Below, one piece after another: positions 1 through 10,577 of a stretch of 64,000 nt of DNA; position 1 is the stretch's first letter, and the number at the start of each line of letters is the position of its first letter. The DNA lies in contig NZ_PIZM01000002.1 of assembly GCF_002835465.1 (NCBI RefSeq), positions 1 to 64,000 on the forward strand, read 5' to 3'. The position numbers and the translations under genes were made by a program. The notes beneath the pieces are model-generated. The model was given only the letters and a program-made list of their open reading frames with translations. It made no database searches and was not told where the DNA came from. Origin of the DNA: Psychromonas sp. psych-6C06. Its GTDB lineage: Bacteria > Pseudomonadota > Gammaproteobacteria > Enterobacterales > Psychromonadaceae.

Positions 1-3000
1 GGAAACTGGAGTTACTCTGCCGATAACTCTCAAACAGCGATTCAATCTTTGGGCGAAGGAGAGCAGTTAACAGACACAATTAAAGTGACTTCCAAAGACG
101 GTACAACGCATGATGTCGTGGTAACCATCAATGGTAGTAACGACAGGCCTTATTGCTCTTCAGAAGTACAGCTCAACGCAGGAACTGAAGATACGAGACA
201 AACCATTACAGCGGTACAACTTTTACAAAATTCAATAGATGTCGATAAAAATGACTCTGGACTGCTTACAGTAGCAAACCTTCATCCAGATCATGGCTCG
301 ATTTTAGATAACCAAGATGGTACATACACTTTCACGCCAGAAAAAGACTATAACGGCCAAGTTCACTTCACTTATGATGTGCAAGATGCTCACGGCGGGA
401 TTACGCATACTGGCGCAAGCACCTCACTGAGTGCAGTGCGTGATGCAGCCATTATTACAGAAGTAACCAGCGAAAATATCACAGAAGATGGTTCACACAG
501 CAGCCACAATGCAGGGGTTACAACTGAGCTCGCGAATGGAAGACTACAAGTTGTGGACCCAGATAGCGGGGAGAATAAATTCCAATACAGCCAGTTTGGT
601 GAATCAGCAGTTCACGATCCGTTTGGTGGCATGTTACGTATTGATAGCATGGGCAATTGGGGGTACAGCGTTAATAATGCCAATTTGCAACACCTTGCTC
701 AAGGGCAAACTGAAACCGTTATCTACCGTGTTCATAGTTATGATGGAACGGCATACGAGTTGCACATAGACGTTGTAGGCACCAATGATGCGCCAACCGT
801 TACCCAAGTTGCGCTAAGTAACGGCACTGAAGACACGCACTACCAAATGCAAGCTAGTCAGTTTGGTTTTACTGATGTTGATAGTGGCGACACATTACAT
901 GCCATCAAAATCACAGATATCCCAGCAGTATCCCAAGGTAAGTTTGTGCTTGATGGACAAGAGGTAAGTGCGGGTCAAAGTATATCAACTGCCGATATCA
1001 GCAAACTACAATTTGTACCGGCTAAAGACTTCAATGGTGATGTACAATTTAAATATACCGTTAGCGATGGTCGTACTGATTCAGTAGAAGCAACGAATAC
1101 TTTGCACATAGCCAATACAGATGATGCTTCTGTTATTTCTGGTGATAGACAAGCTGTTGTTAATGAAGGCGATATTGGCGATACCGTTACTGCTACAGGG
1201 CAGTTATCAATTACAGATGTTGATACTGGTGATAATCCAAGCTTTATAGATGTAGCATCAACGGCGACAACATACGGCCATATTCAAATGCGCAATGGCC
1301 AATGGACCTATACCCTAGACGAGAGCAAAGTTCAGCATCTAGATCCCGATCAACCTGCGGTACAGGATCACTACACATTTAAAGCCAGTGATGGCTCGAC
1401 GCAAATTGTAGATATCACCATTCAAGGCACCAACGATAAACCTATCATCGAGTCAGCACACGCAGCACCGGTAGGCACATCAAGCACCTTAAAATTACAA
1501 GATGTTGACGTAATCTCAAACCCAACAGGCGCCAACATTGATGTTGCGCCAAGTAATGCAGAAAATATGGCGCGTTGGGGGACTGATCAGGTCGGTGTCG
1601 GATCAGGGGTAAAATTAGTCGGACTATATAAACCTGGATCAGATCATAACTGGATAACAAACCCTGCAACAACAACAACAGCACATAGTGGCGCAGGTGG
1701 CTTCAGCCGAATTGATAACCATGATTGGTGGCATACAAATGGAGTTCCAGATACGGTAAACACAGGCTCTGGCGGAGCAACGGGCCATGGCAATGCATGG
1801 ACAGGCGGGATAGCTGTATTTGAAGATAACACAGGCCATCAGACAATTGCGATTGTAAATCGTGTTTGTACAGGCGGTGGCAGTGAAGTAGATTACCTCT
1901 ACTATCACTCATATCAACACCTACAAGTAGGTAATACTGTTTATAGTGGCACTGCAACTGCAGGTGAAACAATCAATGTGATGGAGGGTAATCATCAAAT
2001 AGCCTCTGTTATTGCCGATACTAATGGCCATTGGGAAATTTCTGCAAGCAATTTAACTGATGGTAAACATACTATACATGTCGAAAATAGCGCAGGTGAA
2101 CATTCTGCTGAAACTATTTTACAAGTCAGTGGCCATACGGTTCAAAATATTACGCCTGCAGCACTTAATGCAGAAATAAAAGAAGATGCAGCTCAAACAA
2201 CAATCAATGGTGAATTAAGAACATCAGATGTTGATACAGGCGATACTGCAAGTTTCACGGTACAAGCTGATCACGCAACTAAATATGGCCATTTCTCCAT
2301 AGATAGTAATGGCCATTATCATTTCACCATTGATAATAATAATGCTGACGTTGATCACCTTGGTGTACATCAGACATTAACTGAAGTCATTCCAGTGACC
2401 TCAACTTCAACAGATGGTACTTCAGTTACCACAAATGTCACAATCACTATTCAAGGCTCACTAGATAAACCAATTCTAAATGCGACAGCACCAGATGCAC
2501 AGCAAGGCACCACTATTGCGTTAAATTTAAATGTGGCTACAACAGATACGGGTGGTGATACTGAAGATCTGTTAATAAAAATTAGCGGCTTACCTGATGC
2601 AGCTACACTAAATCATGGTACACACGATGCGGTTGCAAAAATGTGGGTTCTTCATAAATCAGACCTTAATGGTTTAGAACTTAACCTTCATAACGCTAAC
2701 TTCCATGGGGATTTGCATTTTAATGCAACAGCAACAGCTTCAGCGGGAAGTGAATCTCAATCAGCAACGCAAGCTATTTCATTATTTGTAAATGCCCCTC
2801 CTTCAGTTACTTCCGGAGTAACTGGCAGCAAAGCTGAAGACTCAGGAATGGGTGCAATAGATCTTCTTTCTGGTGCTACTGATGCTGATACAGGCGATAC
2901 ATTATCTGTTGGCCATATCGAATATCAAATAGGGGCCAATACAAAAACGGCTACTATGCCGTCTTTTTTAACATTGGCTAAAGATGGTCACACGTTAATT

Positions 3001-6000
3001 ATTGATTCAAATATACAAGTATTTCAACATTTAGCTGCCGGAGAAACTGAAACAGTAACACTGTCATATAATATTAGTGATAGTCATGGCGGAGCTGTAA
3101 AGCAGACAGCGACTTTGATAATTACGGGTACGAATGACAAACCAGTGATTAGTGGTTCAACCACTGCAAGTGAACTAACAGAAGATAACAACGTATTTGC
3201 CTATAATCATCGAATCAGTTCAAACCAGCACAATATAAATATTGTGGACCCAGATAACCAAGAAAGCCTTATGGTACCCACTGGGCATTTAAATGGAACT
3301 GGGAGTGCTGCAACAGGTAGCTGGATATCAGGCGATAAAAGTGTCGGCGAATTTATAGTACATGCAGATGGGCGTTGGTTATATCATGTCGATAACCAAA
3401 ATACGGCTATTCAGGGTCTAAAAGAAGGGGAAACCTTCACCGAGACAATCACGGTTCATACCAAAGATGGCACTGATGTCACATTAACTGCCACAGTTAA
3501 CGGCACGGACGATAAACCTGTCGTCAGCGGAGCCGTTGACTTGGGTAGCACGGCAGAAGACACCACCAAACATTTTAGCGCGGCTGACTTATTGGCGAAC
3601 ACCACAGACGCAGATGGTGATGCCCTTTCCATCGTCGATGGTTCTGTAACCGCTGAGCATGGCACCCTATCGGGCGATGCTGTGCATGGCTTTGTCTTCA
3701 CCCCCGACGCTAACTATCATGGCACAGACATCGCTATTACGTTTACAGCCACTGACGGGCACTCAATAGTTGCTGGCACGGCGACACTTGATGTAACAGC
3801 AACCAACGATGCAACAAAGGTCGTAGCGACGAGCGCTAGCACCACAGAAGACACCGATATCGTCCTGACTAAATCGCAGCTTTTGGCTGGCGCGACCGAC
3901 GTAGATGGCGACACGCTGGATATCAACAGCGTAACTGTTAATGGTGGCCACGGCACAGTAACTGATAATCACGATGGTACTTGGACGCTGCACCCTGAAG
4001 AAAATTACAAGGGTGACATCACTTTAGGCTACAAGGTCAACGATGGCACCGCGGATGTCGATAATCACATGACCGTGGCGGTGACATCGGTTACCGACGC
4101 TGCGGAGATAAACCTTTCTGTTGCACCGCAAAAAGGCTTTCAGACGGATTCTGCCCATCATCTTTCAATCGATGCGATACTTAATCCTGATGGCGGTGGT
4201 GACCACACAGCTAAAGACTACGGAGATACGCTGACCTTTGAGATGGGGATCACGCTTGATAAGAGCGAGAGTTACCACAATGGTGATGTGATCGCCCAGT
4301 ACGGAGGGCATATTAGTAGTCCAGGTAAATTGGATTATGCTCAAATGCATTATTATTCGGATGGTTCGAAATTCGGGAACGGCGGAGTAACCCTTACAAA
4401 CCCCCACAGTGTTACCGTTTGGATTTCGGGCATGGATCCTATTGAAACCCACATTGATATTACCGATGGCAAACACCACCGATTAACGGTGGTTGTAGAT
4501 GATGGGCAAGGCATTAAAGCGCCCACCATGTCGATATTCGATAATGGTAAGCCTGTTGATTACCCTGATGGTTCAAACTCTGAAAGTATGCCAACGCATT
4601 ATCTAGGCGACAGCGGTTCGAGTGAGCATTATTTAACAGCACCGAAAGCTGGCATGACACTAACGGAAGATGGCTTTGTTGACGCGTCAACTATCTCGAT
4701 CCCTTACGGCGGTGGCCACGCGAATGTGCCCAAGTCTATTGTCGAGCGAGCAGGCTCGACCGAGCTACTAATCGGAACGGGTCGAAGCCCTATATCACTT
4801 GGAGATGGGCGTTATGCTACTGGATATGAGCATGGCCATATTGTCTGGAGTCACGGTTCGAATCACGGTGGCGGAAACGTACCTCCCATTACACCCATCG
4901 TCGCAACGATCGAACACGTAACGGTAGTAAAAGAAGCAGTTGCAGCGGCTCAGGTAGCTCAAGGGCCACTCGGTGAGCAGGGTCTAGATCCAAAACATGT
5001 GTTGATCGATCTAGGGGTGAACGGGGCAGGTATTGTTGACCATACCGGGCTCCACAGCACCGTAGTTCCTTCTGGGTCAGACCATTCGCACGTGATAAAC
5101 ACGGCAGGAATCAATGTTACCAATGACCCACACCACTTAGTCATCAATGCCGATGTGACGCCACACGATAAAGACGACGCGCTCCAAGCTGTTCATCTAC
5201 ACGGTCTACCCATTGGCTCAGTTGTCACTGATGGCACACATACGCACACCATCGATGCGACGGACCAAAAAGATGGCTTAGATATTTTGGGTTGGACACG
5301 TGGTTCACTCGAAGTTAACATTCCATCTGGTGTTTCGTACAATGCGATTATTACCGTGGAAGCAACCACTCAAAATCAGGATGGTACCAGTGCGCATAGC
5401 GCATCATCGGCACCGGTAATACTAGACCCAGCACATGCGGGTGATGTCATTGTATCTGCTCCACCAATTAGTGGTGTTGAAGACAAGGGGCCCTACGACC
5501 TTACCTTAACCGCTATCGACCCAACAGACGCTCATGCAGCAGTCACTTTTGCGGTATCAGGTTTGCCTGCAGGGGCAACGTTAAGCGCTGGTAGCTACGA
5601 TGCGAATACCAAAACGTGGACAATTACACCAAGTGAGGCGAACGGTCTGCAGATAACGCTGCCGAAGGACTTCTCAGGCAGTGTGACCCCCCACATTACA
5701 GCAACATCAAGTGCCGGCCATAGTCATAGTATTGATATGAGCGGAAGTATCACCGATACACAAGATGTAGCGGTGATTTCAGGCACCGATAGCGCGAGTA
5801 TCACAGAAGATATTCACGTACAGTCGTCGGGGATAATTGAAACCAACCAGAATCAGCTCAATGTACAGGATCCAGACGCAGGTGAAGCCCTGTTTACGCC
5901 TACGGGCACTCCATCGGGGTCGGGTAGCACAGCAACGGGTAGCTGGGTTGCAGGTGATAAGGGGATAGGGCAGTTCATTCTGCATGCTGACGGCCGTTGG

Positions 6001-9000
6001 CTCTACAAAGTTGACAACGATAACCCCCATATTAACAGTCTCGGCGATGGTGATACCTTTACCGAAACCCTAACCGTTCATTCTAAGGATGGTACAACAC
6101 ACCAATTAACGTCGACGATTCATGGTACTAACGACAAACCTGTCATTGATGCTACTTCAGCCGTTACTGCTATTGAAGGTGGCCATACTGCGCATAAAGG
6201 GCAAATCACAACAACAGATGTTGATACTGGTGATAGCGCTACATACACGGCAATTACGCCAACGACGGGTCAGCATGTTCCAGGCTTTACACTTAATGCA
6301 GATGGTAGTTATGAGTTTGATGCCACCGATGCGGGTTACGATCATTTAGCATTAGGTAAAACTGAACAAGTAAGCGTTTCTGTAACGGTAACTGATGGCG
6401 CAGGCGCTACGGATCAAAAAGACTTAATCATTACAATCACTGGCACCAACGACAGACCAACAGTTGTTTCGTCACTTGCTCAGCATATTCACTCGATTGA
6501 TGAAGATACAACACAACACTTTAGCGCTAAAGATTTTGGTTTTATCGATAAAGATCACGGCGACCAGCTTGACCATATAACGATTACCGCACTGCCAGAT
6601 GCTTTTAAAGGGCAATTTGAGTATGACGGCCACCCTATCACTATTCCTTTGGATGTGTTGACGGCTGATATCAGTAAATTAACCTTTGTACCTGCTCAAG
6701 ATTATAACGGCGGCGTGCAATTTGGCTTTACCGTAAATGATGGACATACCGATTCCTTTCCTAAAATAGGTAATTTCGAAATCATACCGGTCGATGATAT
6801 TTCTACGGTTAGTGGTACTGATACATTGTCAATGACGGAAGGGAGTGCCGCCAATACCCATGCAGACTTAACCGTCGCCAAAGGAGCATGGCTAGCGAAT
6901 GTTGATGGCCATTTTGACTTCCCTGAGGTCGTAGCTAATGACCCTAATGCAGGGCGTTGGTATGCAATAGTGGGGGCAGGTGTAGCGGGAGGCGCAGCCC
7001 ATGGTATGAAAATCGAAACAACACAATGGGTCATGAACATGGGAGACCCCAATTACGGTCATAATGGCTATATGACATTTACCCGTAATACCAATAGTGC
7101 CACTGCTTCCTATAATGCAGTAGACCGTGTCGAGGGAGATTTACTCATTAATGACCCAGACACAGTACCAGCAACCTTTATTGATGTAACCGATAGTTTG
7201 GGTGATAACGGTTATGGCAATTTTTCAATGCATAATGGGCACTGGTCGTTTGTTGGTGGTGACAAAACCACTGCGCTAGCGGATGGCGAAAAAGCGACCG
7301 AGACCTTTACATTTAATACCTCCGATGGTGTGACACATCAGGTGACCGTTAACCTTACAGGTAGCGATACCAAGGCTGAGTTTAAAGGTGATATTTCTGC
7401 CAACCTCAAAGAGGGAGATATCGGTGATACTGTATCTGCACATGGCACCCTTAATATTGTGGATGTTGATACAGGGCAAAATCCGATAATTGCAGATTTT
7501 CATGATAAAAGTGGAGTCAATGGTTACGGACATTTTTCAATGGTCAATAATCAATGGACTTATGAGATTGATCAAACGAAAGTTCAAAAACTTAATGCGA
7601 GTGAATCAGTTCAGGATAAAATAACGGTGACCGCCAGTGATGGCACCACACAAGATATTGTCATTAGTATAAGAGGTACAAACGATGCTCCTGAAGTGAC
7701 GGGCGCAGTGGCGAATACCGACGATAGCGAAGGTCATGCAATCGACATGACACTCCCATCAAATTTATTTACCGATGCAGAGGGAGATAGCTTTACGTTA
7801 AGTTTAGCTGTTTCGCAACATACTGAGGAAGCAGTCAACCCTGATAGCGTCAACCCAGGTTGGCAAGGTAAAGATACAGCTTTAGGTATGCCAAGTTGGC
7901 TTCATTTTGATGAGAAAACTGGGCGCATCTGGGGGACTCCACCACATAGCGCAGACGGTGACTTAGATATCACGGTCACGGCAACAGATGCTAAGGGTGC
8001 AACAGGTACTTATGACTTTCATATCGCGGTTACTGATGTTGATGCAAGTGGCATTGCACACGCCAATGTGAATGAAGATGATAGAGCAACGGGTCAACAT
8101 TCAGCGAATGGACAGTTAGATGCGTATCATAATGGTCAACATATTATCTGGCATGAACAAGCTACAGGGCAAGATAGCACCCCTAATATGATTCAGGGTA
8201 CATATGGTCACTTGCAAATATCAACAGGTGGCACATGGATTTATTACCTTGATCATGATGGCGCTAGAAGTTATTCCAATAAAGATCTTAATGCTCTAAA
8301 AGCAGGTCAGGTAGAGCAGGAGCATTTCACCATTCATGGTTTACAAAATGGTAAAGAGGTCGCTACCGAGCAAGTTATTATTGCGGTTACGGGTAAAAAT
8401 GATGGTGCGACTATTAATGGTACCATGACAAGTAAAAGCGTAAGTGCAATTACAGAAGATGCTACAAAGGATACATTAGCTGGTCACTTGAATTTAAAAG
8501 ATGCCGATCATGGTGAAGATCTGTTCACACCAGATCCACACATTGCAGGAACTTATGGACATCTAGAATTAGCAGCCAATGGAGACTGGGTATATCATCT
8601 TGATAATAGTTTGGCGACTACAAATTCATTAAGCTCTGCGCATGGTGGAACAGAAACCTTTACAATACACTCACCAGATAATACTGCTTCTCATACAATA
8701 ACAATTAATGTGAATGGGGTTGATGATCCATTAACTGCTGTTACGTCACCAGCCCCACCTCCGCCAGTACTACATGATGAACCTGACTTTAGTGCTGATA
8801 CGAGTGAAGCTCCCTCTGTCACCCTTGATGATGTTGGTCTCGTTGTCCCCGATAGCCAACATCTAGCAGTAAATGATCACCCTGTTACTGGCGCAGCTGC
8901 TTATCTTGATGCATTGGGGATTACACCTGCAGCGCCTGTAGCAGATGCACCTGAACATCAACTACCTGCTGATATGGATATTGTGATGGCGGAAGCGGAT

Positions 9001-9153
9001 CATATTGTATTAGGACATGATGATGTGGCGCATCTAGATTTATCGGGTGCGCTTGAACACCAAGGGCATGAACATGATACTAACCAACAGGATCACGATG
9101 ATACGCAACATCATCAAGAGGATGATTTACCAGACATTGATCCCAATAGTTAA
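1..9153 (+). CDS. Giant VCBS-repeat biofilm adhesin, 5'-truncated by window edge
   Basis: The frame is open from base 1, so the true start lies upstream; about 3,050 residues are visible. The protein is a chain of roughly 100-residue beta-sandwich repeats ending in GTNDxP-like motifs (VCBS/cadherin-like), at least a dozen of them. The chain is broken by a LamG/concanavalin-like segment (about nt 4110-4710), a bacterial Ig-like unit (about nt 1930-2130) and a dystroglycan-type cadherin unit (about nt 7690-8040). The family forms very large surface or secreted adhesins (BapA/LapA type) used in attachment and normally exported by type I secretion, which fits the convergent operon next door. Two points are unusual. 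No nonapeptide RTX repeats precede the stop, and the protein ends in a proline-rich linker and a His/Asp/Glu-rich tail (about nt 8740-9150). Adhesin identity is secure; the binding target is unknown. Confidence 0.9.
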   Translation, partial: GNWSYSADNSQTAIQSLGEGEQLTDTIKVTSKDGTTHDVVVTINGSNDRPYCSSEVQLNAGTEDTRQTITAVQLLQNSIDVDKNDSGLLTVANLHPDHGSILDNQDGTYTFTPEKDYNGQVHFTYDVQDAHGGITHTGASTSLSAVRDAAIITEVTSENITEDGSHSSHNAGVTTELANGRLQVVDPDSGENKFQYSQFGESAVHDPFGGMLRIDSMGNWGYSVNNANLQHLAQGQTETVIYRVHSYDGTAYELHIDVVGTNDAPTVTQVALSNGTEDTHYQMQASQFGFTDVDSGDTLHAIKITDIPAVSQGKFVLDGQEVSAGQSISTADISKLQFVPAKDFNGDVQFKYTVSDGRTDSVEATNTLHIANTDDASVISGDRQAVVNEGDIGDTVTATGQLSITDVDTGDNPSFIDVASTATTYGHIQMRNGQWTYTLDESKVQHLDPDQPAVQDHYTFKASDGSTQIVDITIQGTNDKPIIESAHAAPVGTSSTLKLQDVDVISNPTGANIDVAPSNAENMARWGTDQVGVGSGVKLVGLYKPGSDHNWITNPATTTTAHSGAGGFSRIDNHDWWHTNGVPDTVNTGSGGATGHGNAWTGGIAVFEDNTGHQTIAIVNRVCTGGGSEVDYLYYHSYQHLQVGNTVYSGTATAGETINVMEGNHQIASVIADTNGHWEISASNLTDGKHTIHVENSAGEHSAETILQVSGHTVQNITPAALNAEIKEDAAQTTINGELRTSDVDTGDTASFTVQADHATKYGHFSIDSNGHYHFTIDNNNADVDHLGVHQTLTEVIPVTSTSTDGTSVTTNVTITIQGSLDKPILNATAPDAQQGTTIALNLNVATTDTGGDTEDLLIKISGLPDAATLNHGTHDAVAKMWVLHKSDLNGLELNLHNANFHGDLHFNATATASAGSESQSATQAISLFVNAPPSVTSGVTGSKAEDSGMGAIDLLSGATDADTGDTLSVGHIEYQIGANTKTATMPSFLTLAKDGHTLIIDSNIQVFQHLAAGETETVTLSYNISDSHGGAVKQTATLIITGTNDKPVISGSTTASELTEDNNVFAYNHRISSNQHNINIVDPDNQESLMVPTGHLNGTGSAATGSWISGDKSVGEFIVHADGRWLYHVDNQNTAIQGLKEGETFTETITVHTKDGTDVTLTATVNGTDDKPVVSGAVDLGSTAEDTTKHFSAADLLANTTDADGDALSIVDGSVTAEHGTLSGDAVHGFVFTPDANYHGTDIAITFTATDGHSIVAGTATLDVTATNDATKVVATSASTTEDTDIVLTKSQLLAGATDVDGDTLDINSVTVNGGHGTVTDNHDGTWTLHPEENYKGDITLGYKVNDGTADVDNHMTVAVTSVTDAAEINLSVAPQKGFQTDSAHHLSIDAILNPDGGGDHTAKDYGDTLTFEMGITLDKSESYHNGDVIAQYGGHISSPGKLDYAQMHYYSDGSKFGNGGVTLTNPHSVTVWISGMDPIETHIDITDGKHHRLTVVVDDGQGIKAPTMSIFDNGKPVDYPDGSNSESMPTHYLGDSGSSEHYLTAPKAGMTLTEDGFVDASTISIPYGGGHANVPKSIVERAGSTELLIGTGRSPISLGDGRYATGYEHGHIVWSHGSNHGGGNVPPITPIVATIEHVTVVKEAVAAAQVAQGPLGEQGLDPKHVLIDLGVNGAGIVDHTGLHSTVVPSGSDHSHVINTAGINVTNDPHHLVINADVTPHDKDDALQAVHLHGLPIGSVVTDGTHTHTIDATDQKDGLDILGWTRGSLEVNIPSGVSYNAIITVEATTQNQDGTSAHSASSAPVILDPAHAGDVIVSAPPISGVEDKGPYDLTLTAIDPTDAHAAVTFAVSGLPAGATLSAGSYDANTKTWTITPSEANGLQITLPKDFSGSVTPHITATSSAGHSHSIDMSGSITDTQDVAVISGTDSASITEDIHVQSSGIIETNQNQLNVQDPDAGEALFTPTGTPSGSGSTATGSWVAGDKGIGQFILHADGRWLYKVDNDNPHINSLGDGDTFTETLTVHSKDGTTHQLTSTIHGTNDKPVIDATSAVTAIEGGHTAHKGQITTTDVDTGDSATYTAITPTTGQHVPGFTLNADGSYEFDATDAGYDHLALGKTEQVSVSVTVTDGAGATDQKDLIITITGTNDRPTVVSSLAQHIHSIDEDTTQHFSAKDFGFIDKDHGDQLDHITITALPDAFKGQFEYDGHPITIPLDVLTADISKLTFVPAQDYNGGVQFGFTVNDGHTDSFPKIGNFEIIPVDDISTVSGTDTLSMTEGSAANTHADLTVAKGAWLANVDGHFDFPEVVANDPNAGRWYAIVGAGVAGGAAHGMKIETTQWVMNMGDPNYGHNGYMTFTRNTNSATASYNAVDRVEGDLLINDPDTVPATFIDVTDSLGDNGYGNFSMHNGHWSFVGGDKTTALADGEKATETFTFNTSDGVTHQVTVNLTGSDTKAEFKGDISANLKEGDIGDTVSAHGTLNIVDVDTGQNPIIADFHDKSGVNGYGHFSMVNNQWTYEIDQTKVQKLNASESVQDKITVTASDGTTQDIVISIRGTNDAPEVTGAVANTDDSEGHAIDMTLPSNLFTDAEGDSFTLSLAVSQHTEEAVNPDSVNPGWQGKDTALGMPSWLHFDEKTGRIWGTPPHSADGDLDITVTATDAKGATGTYDFHIAVTDVDASGIAHANVNEDDRATGQHSANGQLDAYHNGQHIIWHEQATGQDSTPNMIQGTYGHLQISTGGTWIYYLDHDGARSYSNKDLNALKAGQVEQEHFTIHGLQNGKEVATEQVIIAVTGKNDGATINGTMTSKSVSAITEDATKDTLAGHLNLKDADHGEDLFTPDPHIAGTYGHLELAANGDWVYHLDNSLATTNSLSSAHGGTETFTIHSPDNTASHTITINVNGVDDPLTAVTSPAPPPPVLHDEPDFSADTSEAPSVTLDDVGLVVPDSQHLAVNDHPVTGAAAYLDALGITPAAPVADAPEHQLPADMDIVMAEADHIVLGHDDVAHLDLSGALEHQGHEHDTNQQDHDDTQHHQEDDLPDIDPNS

Positions 9154-9180
9154 CGCATAAAATGCCAATCACTAAAACCA

Positions 9181-9210
9181 AAAAAGGAACACTATTTAGT
9201 GTTCCTTTTT
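9181..9210. terminator. Bidirectional intrinsic terminator between adhesin and T1SS operon
   Basis: A perfect 13-bp inverted repeat (9181-9193 with 9198-9210) has a 4-base loop. Its outer bases are A5 on the left and T5 on the right, so it gives a U-tract on either strand. It lies 28 bp after the adhesin stop and about 50 bp after the stop of the convergent HlyD-like gene. Confidence 0.9.
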
Positions 9211-9260
9211 ATTTCTATTCTCTTTTAAATTTCAGTTATAACTTTTAACTATAAAACAAA

Positions 9261-10577
9261 CTAACGCTCCCCAAACGCGACACTCACGTTGGTATAAATC
9301 GGTTTCCATAAATACTGAAATACTGACTTTTCACCCGTAGTAATATCAACTTCGCCGGTCATACCCGGTAAAATAGAGAATTTCTCAGGGTTATCATGAA
9401 AGTAAGATTTCTCAACTGAAATGACTACATCATAAAAAATGTTACCTTTTTGGTCTTGCGATGTCGTTGGTGAAATACTTTTAACGGTGCCTTTTAACGC
9501 GCCAAAACGACTGTAATCAAAGGCATCAACTTTTACGCGTGCCGATTGCCCCACACTCACAAAACCAATGTCACGTGGTGATAACTGTGCTTTAAAGTCA
9601 GCTTTACCGCCGATAGGCACAATTTCAGCGACGGTGCCACCCGGAGGAATAACAGCCCCAATTCGGGTACTAGGTAGGCTTTGTACCAACCCTTGTACAG
9701 GTGAAACCAATACTGTATTACTCAATTTAGCTTTACCAGAACTTACTCGTGATCTTAATGCAGAAAGGTCAGATACAGCTTCAGAGCGCTGATCACTGAC
9801 TTCCACTTTTGCTTCTGCTAATAACTGTTCAATTTTTTGTTCATTACTCTCTGCCTGCTTTAACAATACCGCTTTTTTTCCTAGCGTTTCCTGATACTGC
9901 TGTTCGATAGAAGCTAACTTCTGCTGCATTTCAAGGACTCTCAGCTTCGAAGTATTCCCGGCTTTTAGACCTTTTTGTAAAATTTTCAGCTCTTGTTGTG
10001 TCGCTGATAATTGTCTTTTATTGGCAGGTAATGATTTTTCGATACTGTTTAGTTGTTCAGCTATTTCTGCACTATTTTTTTCTAATACAATGCGCCTTTG
10101 AAAATACAGCGCTTTTTGCGCATTTAACTGTGCTAATTGTTGGCGGGCTATTTCTGGATACTTCGTTTCAAATTCTGAAAAGTTGGGTTCTCTTCCTTCA
10201 ATTAATGCATTCATTCTTTCAATACTTGCGACCAAGGTAATGCGTTGAGAGTCTAATTCTTCTAATGCTGCTTGCTGAAAGGTGGCATCAAACTCAACTA
10301 ATGGCTGATTTAATTCGACTAACTGCCCTTCTTTCACTAGTATTGATTTTAATTTCCCACCGATATCACTCTGAATAACTTGTCTTTCTCCCTCGGGGAT
10401 CACCGCGCCTTTGGATTTAGCTATTTCATCCACTTGGGTAAACACAGACCAAATTGCAAAAGCAAATACACAACACCCCACCGCCCATGTCGCTAATGAT
10501 AACGTACGACGGGTTACTTCAGATTCAACAATATCTGCATATATTTTAGATTCATGTTGTGACGCTAATTTATCCAT
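9261..10577 (-). CDS. HlyD/LapC-family type I secretion membrane-fusion (adaptor) protein
   Basis: This 438-residue protein would bridge an inner-membrane ABC exporter and a TolC-type outer-membrane channel. It has a short cytoplasmic N-terminus, one membrane segment (about residues 28-47), and a lipoyl-like half-motif just after it (VIQSDIGGKLKSI...EGQLV). A long alpha-helical coiled-coil hairpin follows (about 110-270), then the second lipoyl half (LVSPVQGLVQSL) and a beta-barrel region with the family's C-terminal PGMTGEVDITTGEKS stretch. The length is usual for HlyD/LapC. Its start overlaps the end of the upstream ABC gene by 8 bp, so the two are translationally coupled. No TolC-like gene is present in the window. 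Confidence 0.92.
   Translation of the reverse strand: MDKLASQHESKIYADIVESEVTRRTLSLATWAVGCCVFAFAIWSVFTQVDEIAKSKGAVIPEGERQVIQSDIGGKLKSILVKEGQLVELNQPLVEFDATFQQAALEELDSQRITLVASIERMNALIEGREPNFSEFETKYPEIARQQLAQLNAQKALYFQRRIVLEKNSAEIAEQLNSIEKSLPANKRQLSATQQELKILQKGLKAGNTSKLRVLEMQQKLASIEQQYQETLGKKAVLLKQAESNEQKIEQLLAEAKVEVSDQRSEAVSDLSALRSRVSSGKAKLSNTVLVSPVQGLVQSLPSTRIGAVIPPGGTVAEIVPIGGKADFKAQLSPRDIGFVSVGQSARVKVDAFDYSRFGALKGTVKSISPTTSQDQKGNIFYDVVISVEKSYFHDNPEKFSILPGMTGEVDITTGEKSVFQYLWKPIYTNVSVAFGER

Noticed and set aside
49-51. TTG at 49 as the adhesin start
   Set aside because: The frame is open and in VCBS-type sequence from base 1 (GNWSYSADN...), so the gene begins outside the window.
6702-7052. 116-codon minus-strand frame and several like it inside the adhesin
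   Set aside because: Shadows of the repetitive adhesin coding sequence with no independent start signals.
1-9153. Tandem repeats considered as a CRISPR or satellite array
   Set aside because: The repeats are protein-level, about 300 bp, diverged and in one continuous reading frame.
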